NCBI GenBank assembly: GCA_025200525.1
Contig: CM045770.1
Location: 130,476,200-130,540,199 of the forward strand
Direction: 5' to 3'
From: Camellia lanceoleosa
Lineage: Eukaryota; Streptophyta; Magnoliopsida; Ericales; Theaceae
DNA length: 64,000 nt
Shown here: piece after piece, positions 19,699 to 31,314 of the stretch
How positions within the stretch are numbered: position 1 is the stretch's first letter
Layout: the number at the start of each line of letters is the position of its first letter
Notes under the pieces: model-generated
The model's database searches: none
What the model was told of the DNA's origin: nothing
Seen by the model: the letters and a program-made list of their open reading frames with translations, nothing else
Position numbers and translations under genes: made by a program

Positions 19699-22262
19699 TT
19701 AAAATGTGTTAGATTGTAAAAGGAAGAAAGATAAATGTTGTAAGTAGAAGAAAATTGAATTACATTCAAAATGATCAAGAATGCATTCAAAATTGAAATC
19801 ATCAACCTCGTCCAAAACGGGCATCGGGTGAACAGTGGAAGTAACAGGAGGAGAAGCTTGCAAAGGAGGGTTAGTATGAAAGAAAGGAAGATCCTCACAA
19901 AAAGTAACATCCAAAGTGTGATGAAAGTGGCAAGGCACAGGATCATAACACCTATACCCTTTGGACATGGAAGAGTAGACTAAGAATACACTACGAATAG
20001 ATGTGTCATCTAACTTAGTGCGAGTGTGACTCTGATTTTGAGCAAAACAGGTATACCCAAAGACATGAGGTAAGAGAGGAAACAATGTGGAAGTGAGCAT
20101 AAGGATATGAAACGGAGTGAGACCATTTAACACACGACTCAAGGTCCTATTAATGAGGTAAATAGCAATAAGGACAACCATATGCCAATAAGACTTGGGA
20201 ACACCTATACCCCAAAGAAGACACCGAACAACATACATAATATGACGATTTTTTCATTCAGCAAAACCATTTTGTTTAGGGATTCGAGGGCAAGTAAGTG
20301 TTGAAGAATACTAGTTTGATTAAGATGGGAACGAAATATATTACAAATATATTTCCCACCATTATTGGAACGGATATTCCAAACAACTGTATGAAATTAA
20401 GTTTTAACCATTTGTAAAAACTAAACAAAAATGGGAAACACGTCAGACTTATGACGAATACATCTAGTGTGATCATCAACAAAAGTTACATAATACCTAT
20501 GACCAGAAAAAGCAGTAATAGGGGAAGGACCCTAGACATTAGAATGTATAAGATCAAAGGCACTAGGAGCACGAGTCATATGAGGGATGTAGCTAGTATG
20601 AGTATGCTTAGATAACTCACAAACCACACAATAAAATTTAGAATCTATGCAAGCTTTATTAAATGACGGAAAAAGTTTACATAAATATTGAAAATTGACA
20701 TGACCTATATGAGCATGCCATAATTCTAAAGTTTGAATATTAAAAACACAAGACATGGAAGTAGGCAAAATAGAGGCTTGAAAATTAGCTAAAAAAGAAG
20801 AGGAATGCTCGGCCGGTGGATCCCCAAAGTAGTAAGGCCTATCATGCTCATAACCCTTGCCAAAAATTCTCTTCAAACTTAGGTCCTGTAAAAGACAAGA
20901 GGGTAACAAGATGACATCACAATCAAATTGTTTGGCAAGATGACTAACAGATAAGAGATTATAGGCAAAATTTGGAACATGTAAAACAGACGATAAAGTA
21001 ATGGTAGGGGATAATGATACGACACCCTTATGACGAACATAAGATGAAGAACTATTAGCCAGACACAGATTGGGCAATAGTAGTAGGAACTGGAGAAGAA
21101 AGAAAGGAAAACTCACCCATCATATAATCATTAGCCCCAAAATCCAAAACCAATGAGGGACTAGCAGATTGAACATGTAATGCAGTAGAAGTATCTGTAA
21201 CGAGTGTGGCAGCAGTGGAAGACGATGGGCCATGAGAACCCAAGCTGAGCCTGAAGCTGACCAATATGAGTCTGTAACTCCTATAAATTGGGGATATTAG
21301 GAGACCCTGGCGCTAGAGTAGCCTCCACTAACATAGTAGTGTGAGGGGGCCAGTACCACGAGGGCAAGAAGAACGTGGTTGCAACTTAGGATGAAGTTTG
21401 AAGCAACGAGCCTTAACATAACCAGAAACACTACAATGATGACATGTAACTTGACTCGTAGAACCCCGATAGCCAGACTTTGCAACAGAAGCTATTTGAT
21501 TAGAGGAAATCGGAGACACATGAGAAAGGCTCGGCTGAATTAGACGCCTATGGCGTTCATCATTATCAATGGTGGCAAAGGCCTCTTAGAGAGATGGTAT
21601 GGGCAATGTTTAAAATATGAGTTCAAAGAGATTCAAACTCAGAGTTTAAACCCATCAGAAATTGGTAGGTGTGCTGGCGAGCAAGGCATTTGGACACAAG
21701 AGAGGGAATATCTGCAGGTAACTCAATCAAGGGCACATATTGAGCCAATTCTTCCTTGTGGGCCTGAAGATATCCAAAGAATTCTAACATAGAAAGGCTT
21801 AAGGAAAACTGGGAGGTATGAGCAATATCCTAATAGAGCTTAAAGATGCAAGCATCATTATGGGCATGAACATACTTCTGTGACAAGGCACACCATAGAA
21901 TCGAAACAATGTCACAATAATGGAACATATGGTAAATTCGATCCTCCATGGAGTTGAACATCCATCCCAATATAGTACAATTATTAATATCCTACTGAGC
22001 ACGGGTAAGATTGGTCACCGCTGGTTGGGTAGTAGTAGGTAAAAGCCAATGGGCCTTCCATTTTCCCCCTAAATAGAGTTTAAGGGAGCGGCTCCATACA
22101 ACATTTTTTTTTTCCATTCAACACCACGATTGTAATACGATGAATAGGAGTGTGATGACAAAGAACAAAATCAAAACCAACTGGGATAGGTTTGGTGGGT
22201 ACGTCAGAAGAGACAACAAGAGATGGTTCAGTCATGGTGGAAAAATAGGGGCTGGAAAACAC
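19699..22262 (-). pseudogene. Ty1/copia gag-protease-integrase remnant (RT lost)
   Basis: On the minus strand, the start MTEPSLVV (near 22240) is followed by copia gag features (HRITIVVLNGK near 22130). A degenerate zinc knuckle CHHCSVSGYVKARC lies near 21450, with Y in place of H. At 21140 is LVLDFGANDYM, the protease site with DFG where DSG is expected. At 20780-20540 is the GAG-pre-integrase module (LWHAHIGHVNF, CVVCELSKH, LIHSNV). At 20240-19700 is the integrase tail (SYWHMVVLIAIYLINR, GYRCYDP). Several stops and frame changes occur. Reverse transcriptase, RNase H and the 3' LTR are absent, so the element is truncated at its 3' end. The mutated protease serine and zinc ligand make it inactive. 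Confidence 0.87.
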
Positions 22263-22720
22263 ACAGCAACATAGTCCAAATAAAACTCAAGACACAGGAA
22301 AAAAGAACTCACGGTGTATCCAAATAACTGTTACCAAACAAACCTGGTAGCCCACTAAATAATAATAAAAAAAACAGAGACAGTGCTTAATACATTCAGC
22401 ATATTACCCTAGGAAGGGAAAAAGATGGCCCGGACCACCCTAGAAAGGTTCACGAAGCACCAAACACCAGGAAAGTTCCTGGTCAGCACCTACTAAAGCC
22501 TCGGTAGGGGTGGAGAAGACCTGCCGAGAGGAGAGAGGATGGGTGATGGGTGTCAGGTGGTCTAGAAAAGAAAGGGGACCTGTCAAGTGAAGAAGAGGAG
22601 GTGGGTAGGGCTGTCGAAGGCTTAGGAGGAGGAAATGGGGCTGCCGATGATGCTGGCAGTGCCAACAGAGGAAGAACAATAGATGAAGAAGGTAAGTAGA
22701 AGGTTAGGGTTTCTTTGCTT
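22263..22720 (-). other. Leader between copia PBS and gag
   Basis: Non-coding leader of the copia element. Two overlapping proline/serine-rich open stretches (22440-22679) have no known similarity. Confidence 0.5.
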
Positions 22721-22734
22721 TGGCTCTAATACCA
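22721..22734 (-). other. Copia primer binding site (initiator tRNA-Met type)
   Basis: Minus strand reads TGGTATTAGAGCCA, one base off the common copia PBS TGGTATCAGAGC. A 7-base spacer TTCTATT separates it from the LTR end. Confidence 0.82.
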
Positions 22735-22741
22735 AATAGAA

Positions 22742-22915
22742 TGAAAAGAATTGATTTGGCTTACCTTGAATGAGGTAGAAGCCAATATATATATATATAA
22801 TATATTCATGATACAATTTTAGGAAACAATATAAACAAGAAGAGATTCCTACAATAAAAATAAAAATATTCTAATTCCTATATTCAACATAATATTCTAG
22901 TTTTTATATTCAACA
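22742..22915 (-). repeat. 5' LTR of the copia element (174 bp)
   Basis: Minus strand TGTTGAATATAAAAAC... to ...AATTCTTTTCA. Short LTR typical of small copia lineages, with an AT tract near 22783-22799. No 3' partner in the window; a related LTR end lies at 60000-60088. Confidence 0.75.
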
Positions 22916-23054
22916 GAGGGCAAGAGGTCCGTAACTTTGCTCCCAATTTTGGAGAGCTGTTCCTCGACTCAAGGCCATGCCACAAGGACACTAATGACAA
23001 GTCTTTATCATTGGGTTTCTTTAAACAATTTCAAAAAGATCGAAGGCATTCTCC

Positions 23055-23330
23055 CTATCTCACTTTCCTCTTGTAAGATCGAATTCTTCCTTAGAATTCA
23101 ATATTATGAAGGCAAAATTGCCAAAAGCACTCCTTCCCTTGTGCTAACTTGCTTTGATTCTATCAGTCACATTACCTCTAACCTTTCCATCATTTTTAAT
23201 TATTGAACCTAAGTAATGAAATTGTTCACTCTTTGGTATCTCCCTGAGTTCTAGTTTTGAATCTTTACGTCCAGTTATTTCTAATTCTATTGTCACTGAA
23301 GTTACATTATTTAGTTTTAGTTGTACTTTA
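23055..23330 (-). pseudogene. LINE reverse-transcriptase fragment
   Basis: Minus-strand frame reads EIPKSEQFHYLGSIIKNDGK and NVTDRIKAS, a stop, then HKGRSAFGNF. The YLGSII..DG.....V..RI..GW.KWR pattern is the downstream part of plant L1-type RT proteins. It is a scrap of about 90 codons with at least one stop. Sequence at 22916-23054 is probably the same decayed copy. Confidence 0.75.
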
Positions 23331-23351
23331 AACCCTTTTGAGTCCAGTGCT

Positions 23352-23665
23352 CACTGTTGGAAATAAGGTTTTTAGAGGCGTTTAACAAACGCCGCTATAG
23401 CTATCAAAAACGCCACCAATTCTTTTTGCGACGCTTAATACTAAACGTTGAAGATGCGGCCGTCGCTTTATCTTTATGCCGTTTTAAAAACGTCGTTATA
23501 TTAGTATAGGTGGCGTTTTGAAAAACGCCGTTAAATGTGTTAAATGACGTCATGCCAGCATTTAGCGACTTTTTAAAAACGTCGTGATATCTTTTTTTTA
23601 AAATACAACCTTAACACTATGCTATAGTGGCGTTTGAGAAATGCCGTAATAGCTTCATATTTTTT
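23352..23665 (+). mobile_element. Possible CACTA-type terminus with subterminal GGCGTTT/AAACGCC repeats
   Basis: Starts CACTGTTGGAAATAAGG. Inverted and direct copies of AAACGCC, GGCGTTT and AACGTCGT crowd the next 300 bp, as in subterminal transposase-binding regions of CACTA elements. The opposite terminus was not located. Confidence 0.45.
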
Positions 23666-25422
23666 TTTCCATTTTTGAAATTGTGCTAATTCTGTGATTT
23701 TAAAAATAAACCGCTCATTTTTTTATTTTATTTTATTATTTTATAAAATGAACACTATAATTATTGATTTACCCATACTTAATGATGTATAAGCCCTCAA
23801 AAACACTTTTTGTTTCAAGTGTTCATACATTAGCAAAAGGAAAATAGGCCTTCAAACTACAAACACAAATACAAAAAGAAAAAAAAAATCAAATATTTTT
23901 GTTTCAAGTGTTCATACATAAAATATGGTGCCAAGTAAATTCTGGTTGCAACACACAGCTTAGTTTTATTTGATTTAATCCTCTTCCCTATACAACTTAC
24001 CAATACATCTCATGGCCATTCAAGAAGAACAAACAAAATTTCATGCCAATGTATTACACAGTAACCGATATTGTTTTCATGGAGAACAACCAGCTTTCGG
24101 TCTAGTAGGACGCATCTGCCTGTTTCTTGCCATTCTTCCACAGCTGTTACATGGTTCCTTTATCATTATTAGGAGGGGGGGAAATCATGAAAATCATCCA
24201 AGTTAAAACCAAATCCATAGATTTACCTGTATGGTAGGCATTTTCTGCACAAGTTTTGGAGTCCCCCACATGCATGAAAAAGGTATAACAAAGTGTCAAT
24301 CACCATTCCCGCAAATTTATCAATCCAGTATGGTCAAAGAAGGAAAGGTCCAGCATGATTACAACTAATTTCATCTGATCATAATTAATTAGAAAGGAAA
24401 TGTTATTTTTCCAGCATATATACTAAGTAGAAATGTTCCCTTTCCTCCAACAGCAGGAAACTATGAGCTCTGTAAAAACAGATTCCCTCACAGATAAAAC
24501 TAATCATAACAACACAGCAGCAGCATTAACTACACTCCTAGAATATACATTGAAGTGTCTACAAACATGCCAAAGACAAGCCAAACAAAAAATAAAGAAA
24601 GACATGCCAAACACACCAGATCCTAGTGTAAGTGTTCTGCAACCACTCATGCAGAACCATAGAATGTTGCTTCGCCATTGCAAACCATTCTAACGATTAT
24701 TTTGATATAGATTCTTGAATATCACCCAAATTTCAATCAAAATGAAAATGTTGTGTCTATCACTACCCAGTCCACCAAGCAAGTTTGCATGCAACCCATT
24801 AACCAGCATGAATTGGCTATGTAGATAAATAAATGTTTTAGGGTGCTCCTATAAGAAAATGCCATGCAACTTTTAAGATGAGGCCCTAAGATCTTTCAGA
24901 AAACTAGTAATACTGTAAGCAAACAATAAAAACCATATATCAAGGCAAGTTAAGTACTCTGATCCATGTATCCAAAGGTAAAGAATTAGTCAGATTGTGT
25001 CACAAGCTCCTCCGATTCTTTTATAGCACCTGTTACATAAAATATAAACCAATTAAAGCAACTTTTGTAAAGATAATAGATCATATTTATACTAGGACGA
25101 TATGAAGTTTCCAAGTCAATAAAACCTAGAACATAAGAATGAAAGCTCATTTAGACTATAACCTCCACATTATAACATAAGACTCTTGCAAAAATATGAC
25201 AAAGGTTATGAGAAGACACAAGTGCCCCATTAGAAAATAAAAGGAATGGGGAAAAAAAAAAATTCTTTTTAACTTAAAAATTAAGCCAGAATTCACACTA
25301 GCAACAACATTGCATTACATAGGAATAGACCCTAATTGTTAATGATGATAGTTTCATTTATAATGATATCTCTTGCAAGGTGTACAACCCACATAAGCCA
25401 CCAACTGAACAACCTAACCATC
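23666..25422. other. AT-rich non-coding sequence
   Basis: No domain recognised in either strand. Short open stretches (24012-24206, 24433-24693) have no known similarity. May be flank carried along with the gene fragments at 25423-26481. Confidence 0.4.
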
Positions 25423-25530
25423 CCAATGTTGAAGAAAAGGTTACTGAATGTGGTTGATGAAGTTAAGCAAAGCAAAAGGGCCATTATTCTGTTCATTGAT
25501 GAGTTGCACACTCTAGGAGGAATCTATGTG
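25423..25530 (+). pseudogene. ClpC/Hsp100-type ATPase fragment (Walker B region)
   Basis: Reads LKKRLLNVVDEVKQSKRAII then LFIDELHTLGG. This is the first nucleotide-binding domain of plant chloroplast ClpC just before and through Walker B (hhhhDE), whose family form is RLKNVVDEVKQ...ILFIDEVHTL. The similarity is about 36 codons long and stops abruptly on both sides, with no Walker A, no second ATPase domain and no exon borders. It is a gene scrap, not a working chaperone. Confidence 0.72.
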
Positions 25531-25724
25531 CTAATTCCAGGAATAATAAGAAATTCAAAATCAAAAGAGAAATCGATATGCTAATTATGCAACCTATTGA
25601 CAGTCAACCTATTGACAGTAAACCTATTCAAATAACATTTAACAAAACCTATTCAAATAAACAGTCAATGCAACTTATTGACAGTAAACCTATTCAAATA
25701 ACCCATGATAAGATCTGACCAAGT

Positions 25725-26481
25725 AGTGAATAAATAGCTTCTCAACCATGCAGAGTTCTCCATCCGGAAGCTGTTTGACAGAACATACCACAATAAATTA
25801 CCATTAAACTAAACATGAACTTGAATTGATTTCTTCAATTAAAATGGGCTAAAAAAATATTTGAAACTCACTGGAGTGAGCTTGTTAAAAAGTGGCGCAA
25901 TTAAAACTTCGTACACAGTCACCATCACAAGAGATAGTACAAGCATAAACCCCCAAAGATAGATGGCCAAGTAAGGACCTCCTTTCTGCAACCCAAACAA
26001 ATGAACATTTTTAATCACCAACCACCAAAGTAAAACTGAAATGTCTTAATACAGTGAAAAAAATAGTTCTTAGAAGTTCATTGAGTTTATGCTCAAATAA
26101 ACATGGCAGTAACTTCAAAAAGATACATGCAGCAACTGAATCAGGTGGACCAATCGAAACAACATTATCCGCAATAAACTGGTAAAAAGTGTCAATACTG
26201 ACAAATAACAGTACCTGTACTATTACAATAATTGCTGCGACAATAGGCGGTCCAATTATAGTTGCTAGAATGATTCCTTTAATCGTGTCCCTAATGAATA
26301 ACCATATTGTTTGCTGTTACTTCAGAAAAACAAGAGCAAGAGTGTAACAACTAAAATTTTAAGGTAGGAAATAACAATATATGAACATGACAATTAGTAA
26401 TGAAAGAGTACAAACTTTGTTGAAACCATGGCGGGCCTCAATGACAAATTTTGAGTATAGAGAAAATGGCAAGTCAGTAAT
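25725..26481 (-). pseudogene. CAAX prenyl protease 1 (STE24) gene fragment with introns
   Basis: STE24 is the ER-membrane zinc metalloprotease that trims prenylated CAAX proteins. Four consecutive exons can be read on the minus strand. 26481-26416 is ITDLPFSLYSKFVIEARHGF plus NK. 26313-26215 begins QTIWLFIRDTIKG and ends IVIVQ. 25985-25872 begins KGGPYLAIYLWGF and ends APLFNKLTP. 25770 to about 25725 is LPDGELCMVEKL, then similarity is lost. Exons of 66, 99 and 114 bp keep frame and join seamlessly at GT/AG borders (TTTGCAG|A, CCA|GTGAGT). The HEXXH zinc site, the N-terminus and the C-terminus are absent. Preserved introns mean a DNA-level copy, not a retrocopy. Confidence 0.85.
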
Positions 26482-26665
26482 CTGCAAAGATTCCAAAAAT
26501 AATGAATATCAACTAGTTTGAATACAATAGGAATATAGTTACTTCAATGCATCCACTTATGAGGATGCACATTAATTTAAAAAAAAATCATGCCAAATAT
26601 GATGTATCCATTCCATCAGGTGCAGCCAAACCAGGAAAATTAGCTAGTCTTGACCTATAATAAGT

Positions 26666-26880
26666 TTAAGCAGTTTGTGGGCAAGACACTGATCCAAATA
26701 TAAGCAATCAACCAATTCATATTCAAGTATAAACCCAAACCCAAACCCAAACCCAAACCCAACCCAACAAAAAACAGGTTAGAACAGTTTGTGGGCAGGA
26801 CATTGACACAAATATGTGCATCCTCAACCCAAATCAACCAATTTATATTCAAGTGTCAACCCAACCCAACCCAACAAATA
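26666..26880. repeat. Two-unit tandem repeat with CCCAAA/CCCAA tails
   Basis: Units near 26666 and 26781 share CAGTTTGTGGGCA(A/G)GACA, ATATTCAAGT and AACCAATT. Each ends in a C/A repeat: AAACCC six-mers at 26729-26760 and AACCC five-mers at 26860-26876. The unit length is about 115 bp. Confidence 0.78.
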
Positions 26881-28156
26881 TTCCCTCAATCCTCATCCTT
26901 ACTAACCCATGATCTAATTACTTCATACCCATCCAGTGAATATTTTGACAAGGAACCTGTTATCTCACACACTGCCACCTAAGAACCTCCACAGAATCTT
27001 TGACGACATATTTCATTATGACAATTTAAAAAAATAAAAAATAAAATAAAAATAAAAAAGAGAGAGAGAGAAGGAAGAAGAAAAAAGAAAGAAATGTTAT
27101 GCATTAATGCATTAATATCTGAAACAAGTACCATCTTGTTAAGCAAATCCAGCAGTGGGTATACCCAGCCTTTCCATTGGCTACAACCCACATACAATCT
27201 CCATCTACATGTTATTGTCTAATTAAAAAAGGAAACTCCTTATGCATCACAACAAGCTTATACACATCTAAGGTCTAACTGAAGCTCCTTGGCTGCTTAA
27301 ATACAGTTAACATGATTCTAAAGACATAATTTGAAGAAATTCACTTTTAAAACAGAATATGGCACATCACAAGAAGTAAACCAGACATTCATTATCTTCA
27401 GATCAAAAAGAAGGTTGATATGTGCACCTATGACCAAAACATAAAACCGGCCAAAAATGCAAGGGTGTGTGCACCATTTCATTCTCTGCGTTGAGACCCA
27501 TGTACACAAGGAAGTCTCTTGATCTCTGGAGTAAAGAAGAAAAATTAGATACAGAGTAAATGCTGAACAAAGAATGAAAAGTTTTCTGAAAAATATTCTC
27601 AGAGTAAACTTTGCTACCATTACTTTCTAATTACACTGCTTATATTTTTAATGGGTACGAGTTCTGTGATCATTTGTTCAATCAATGATATCCATTCACT
27701 CTGCCAACACCTGGTTTTCGTCTGCATTTTTTGATGATGAACTCTAACCAGTTCACCATGTCATTCAGTGTAAGATTTTATAAATAAATCCCAAATACGA
27801 AATCACATGTATCTACAAGAATTATCTGAAAATAGTAGAGCTCCTATCAACCACTAGCCACACAAGTTATGTTTTTGCATTCATTTGAAGTAGATTTTTT
27901 TTTTGGGTTACTCGTCTCTATTTTTTTGGGTTACAAATTACAACACTGTCTCATCTCTAAGGTTTTCACGTGAGTCAATTTGTTGCATTTGAATTACAAC
28001 ACATTTTCCCTTTATTTCTTCGTTTTGTGTCTATAAGTTCAATTGAAAATGGCTCCCAAAATTTTTGATGAAAAAAGGGTCATTGTGATACATTGACCAA
28101 TTTTAATGGTCTTTTCTTCTTCTCTCTTTCATTCTTCTACTTTCTCTCTCCACCAA
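26881..28156. other. AT-rich non-coding sequence
   Basis: Contains an A-rich tract with (GA) at 27058-27071. Neither upstream STE24 exons nor other coding similarity was found here. Confidence 0.4.
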
Positions 28157-28850
28157 GAAAGCACGGGTGCGGGTACGAGTACGGTATAGGTACGGGTACG
28201 GGTACGAGTATGTCGATACGGCAAAACTCAAAAAAAGTATGATACGAGTACAGCTGCGGTACGCCGATATATATATATATATAATTATGGTTAAAGGATT
28301 CAACCTACAAATTAAAATTAAATATCAAAACTAAAAAGAGAATTACTCATTTTCCTATAATTTAAAATCATTAAGCGTTAAAAATAATATTTGTGAAATC
28401 TTTCACTTTAACATGTTACGCACTGTGAATTTGTGATCATAATTTATTTTTAAAATCTTTCTTTTTGCTCATCAATTTGCTATTTTTATAGGGTGAGACC
28501 AAATTTTCAATTGAGGCAGATTGTCAATTGCAATTTGCATAATACATAAAATTGCATTATTCCCAACCACTAATAATCAACTAAAACCGTATCAATTTTT
28601 AATGTTTTGTGCATAAATTTTAAAAGTTTGTTATGATTAAAAATTTTATAAAGAAATTCTAAGAGGATTTGAAGCAAAAGTATAATGCATAGTCATACAC
28701 AGAACTGCCCTTTATAAGCCTTGTTATTTTTTTTTTTGTTCAAATTGCTTTTTAAAAACATCAAAATCATTTGTTGATATGCTTATACAATTAATATAAA
28801 TAGACAGGATAACGGAGAAACATCAAAATTGCTGATCTGCAAGGACACCA

Positions 28851-28882
<32 letters not shown>

Positions 28883-29164
28883 TTGCTGATTTGCAAAGGC
28901 ACAAAATAAAATAAAATAAAATAAAAAATGGCCTCGGCGTACCCATGTGCGTACCCACGCCGTACCCGAATGAACCAAACATACCGGACCCCTTTTGCCG
29001 TACCCGGTACGCGTACCCACGGCGTACCCATGCCGCACCCGAATGAACCAAACGCATCGATCCCTTTTGCCGCACCGCTGCGTGCCGCCATACTGCACGA
29101 TGATATACCCGCAGTAAGTACCGGTACTACAGTGACGCACTAGTTTTGGAGTGCCCGTGCTTTA
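28157..29164. mobile_element. hAT-like non-autonomous element with GTACGGGTACG subterminal repeats
   Basis: Inverted ends AAAGCACGGGTGC (from 28158) and GTGCCCGTGCTTT (to 29163) match at 11 of 13. Next to them, GGGTACGAGTACGG-type words at 28165-28265 face CGTACCC-type words at 28935-29125. The right side has an internal two-fold repeat (CGAATGAACCAAAC at 28967 and 29040). The interior is AT-rich. An 8-bp target duplication was not clear, so the family call rests on the termini. Confidence 0.6.
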
Positions 29165-30930
29165 TAGCTCTCCACGTTCATTTCCACCCTCATTGACTAC
29201 TGTCTGCTACCACCAACTCATAAACCACCCTCTCCACAGCCATTTCCACCACCAAACCAAACCCACGCTAGCCAGACTCCACCACAAAACTCTGGCTATC
29301 CTCTCCAAATGCCCTTCAACTCACCACACCCATTTCCTTCTGCCATCTCCACACCTAAACCTTCTTCCACAACCCAAATTCACACAAACCCACACCATCA
29401 TTTGGGGAAAAAAAAAAAAAAACTTTTGTTTATCTTCCTAACATTTTAGGCATCCTAAGTATATTTTTCTCCCAAAATATTACAATATCCAGTTTCTTTA
29501 TTCGAAATTAACTTCTAGCAATGTTCATGAATTGAACAAAATACATAAACCTCATGAACAATTAGCTAACACCACAATAGGGGGACTATATTTTTCTGTT
29601 TAGAGGCACAAGAACATGCTGGTGTATTTCTAAAGAACAAATTCATTCAACAACTAATACAAACAATGTGTTATAAATGCTTATCAAAATATAGAAACTA
29701 GCGTTATTTGAAAAAACCATAGTTCTAAATCACGGTATCGGGTAACGTAACGGTATCAGTATCGGTAATATCAGCCGGTTCCTATTGAGAATTGGATGTT
29801 GCGGTCGTGAAATTTCTTAACCATTTTCGCAGTATCTGTCACACCATTGAACTTGAGTAACAGAACATCATCAAAACCATATAAATGACAACTTACCATT
29901 GTCATCTAAACAAGGATTTTATAAAATATGGGTAGTTTACTTCAAGTCAGGACATTTCCACGTAGTCATAGCAGTAAATTCTAGATATAATTTTCTATTT
30001 CATTCATTTGTTTTTGTTTTTTTCCCCTTTTCTTCCATTTTTAAATTAGAGCCTCAGTAAGTTCCCATGGATTCGCTGCCTTACTATTGGGGACCCATTT
30101 GGGCCTAGTGGGTCGGATCTGGTGTGACCTTTTGGTTGGCTCACTTCCCTTGGATTTTGACCGATGTTCATTTAATGACGTTTATTCGCCTAATAAAGGC
30201 GAGTCCCATGATTAGGTTAATGCCTTAATTTCTGACTACTGATTAGAATTCATGTCTGTTTATTCATATAAATTGAGAATATGAAAATACTTACTTGTAA
30301 GCGTGACATGTTGTCATTAGAAGAGAATTGCAATCTCTGTTCGTAATTAACAAATCATCTTTATTCATGTTGTTTATTTATCAAACTAAACATATAATAT
30401 GATATGTGAAAGTAATTAAGTTGTAACATATTGTGTTCTACTGCACTGATTTGCAACTATGGCTTGTGTAAAGGGTTAGAATTGCATGTTTGACTGTGTT
30501 TTCATTTTCTATTTTTATTTTCAAAAATAACATTATTTAGTTGGCAAACTATTTTTGATTAAAAAAAAAAAAAAAAAAGTCTAAAAACAACCTAATTTGT
30601 ACCAAAAAAAAAAAACTGATACATTTTTTCAAATTTTTTATTATTTTTGTCTCCGAAAAAAAAAATCAAAAGCAGGCAAAATGAAAATACAATCAAGCAT
30701 GCCATCGATGACAGAGGCTACCATGCATTAAGGTTAGAACCAAACATCCTGCTTATGACATAGGAATTTGATTCCTTTCGCTTTTGTACCTCCATAAAAT
30801 TACGATCTTGTTTTCCAAACACGTTGCTTAACTTGTAGACAAATGGATAGATCACACTGACTTCCTTAAGATTTAGAAAAATACACCATGCATCACAGTT
30901 TTGACATAATTATATTAATTTCTCTTCCAA
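29165..30930. other. Non-coding sequence with possible old LTR-like remnants
   Basis: 29165-29440 is C/A-rich with no recognised protein. 29715-29790 repeats CGGTATCGG-type words. 30060-30340 (GGGGACCCATTTGGGCC..., ATATAAATTGAGAATATG) looks like a retroelement LTR scrap without a partner. Confidence 0.3.
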
Positions 30931-31314
30931 TACTACAACATATAAGAGTTTTAAAGACCAAATGTTTTGGTCTTTAAAAGTGAAAATTTTGTTGTAAAAG
31001 ACATTTAGGGACCAATTTTCATCGTCATGAGGATAGTCGCTAAAAGGTCGTCCCGAAAAGTCAAAAACAAGACTTTTAGCGACAAAATTTTGAAATGTCA
31101 CTAATAAATAGACTTTTAGGGACAAAATAATTTTGTCTAAAAACAATTTATTTTTTAAAACAAAAAATTTGATCCCAAAAGAATAACAATTCATCACTAA
31201 TTTCCAATTTTTGTTGGTAAAAATATAATGACGACATTTTTCGCAACAAAATTATTTGGTCCCTAAAAAATAATTTTGTCCCAAAATTTTCTAAAACCTT
31301 AATTTTTTGTAGTG
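30931..31314. mobile_element. CACTA-type MITE, copy 1
   Basis: 384 bp, ending TTTTTTGTAGTG (reverse CACTACAAAAAA) and starting TACTACAACATATAAGAG. Inner subterminal words TTTAGGGAC, TTTAGCGAC and AAAATTATTTGGTCC occur in both orientations. It aligns end to end with 47639-48028. No coding capacity; a 3-bp duplication is not evident at this copy. Confidence 0.78.

Noticed and set aside
25423..25530. A functional ATPase gene
   Set aside because: Only about 36 codons around Walker B are present, with no Walker A or splice borders.
26729..26762. AAACCC repeats as an interstitial telomere
   Set aside because: Plant telomere repeat is CCCTAAA (7 bp). This is a 6-bp CCCAAA tract inside a local two-unit repeat.
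28783..29143. Several overlapping frames with repeated GYA/VRRG motifs
   Set aside because: They are read through the GTACCC subterminal repeats of the hAT-like element in multiple frames.
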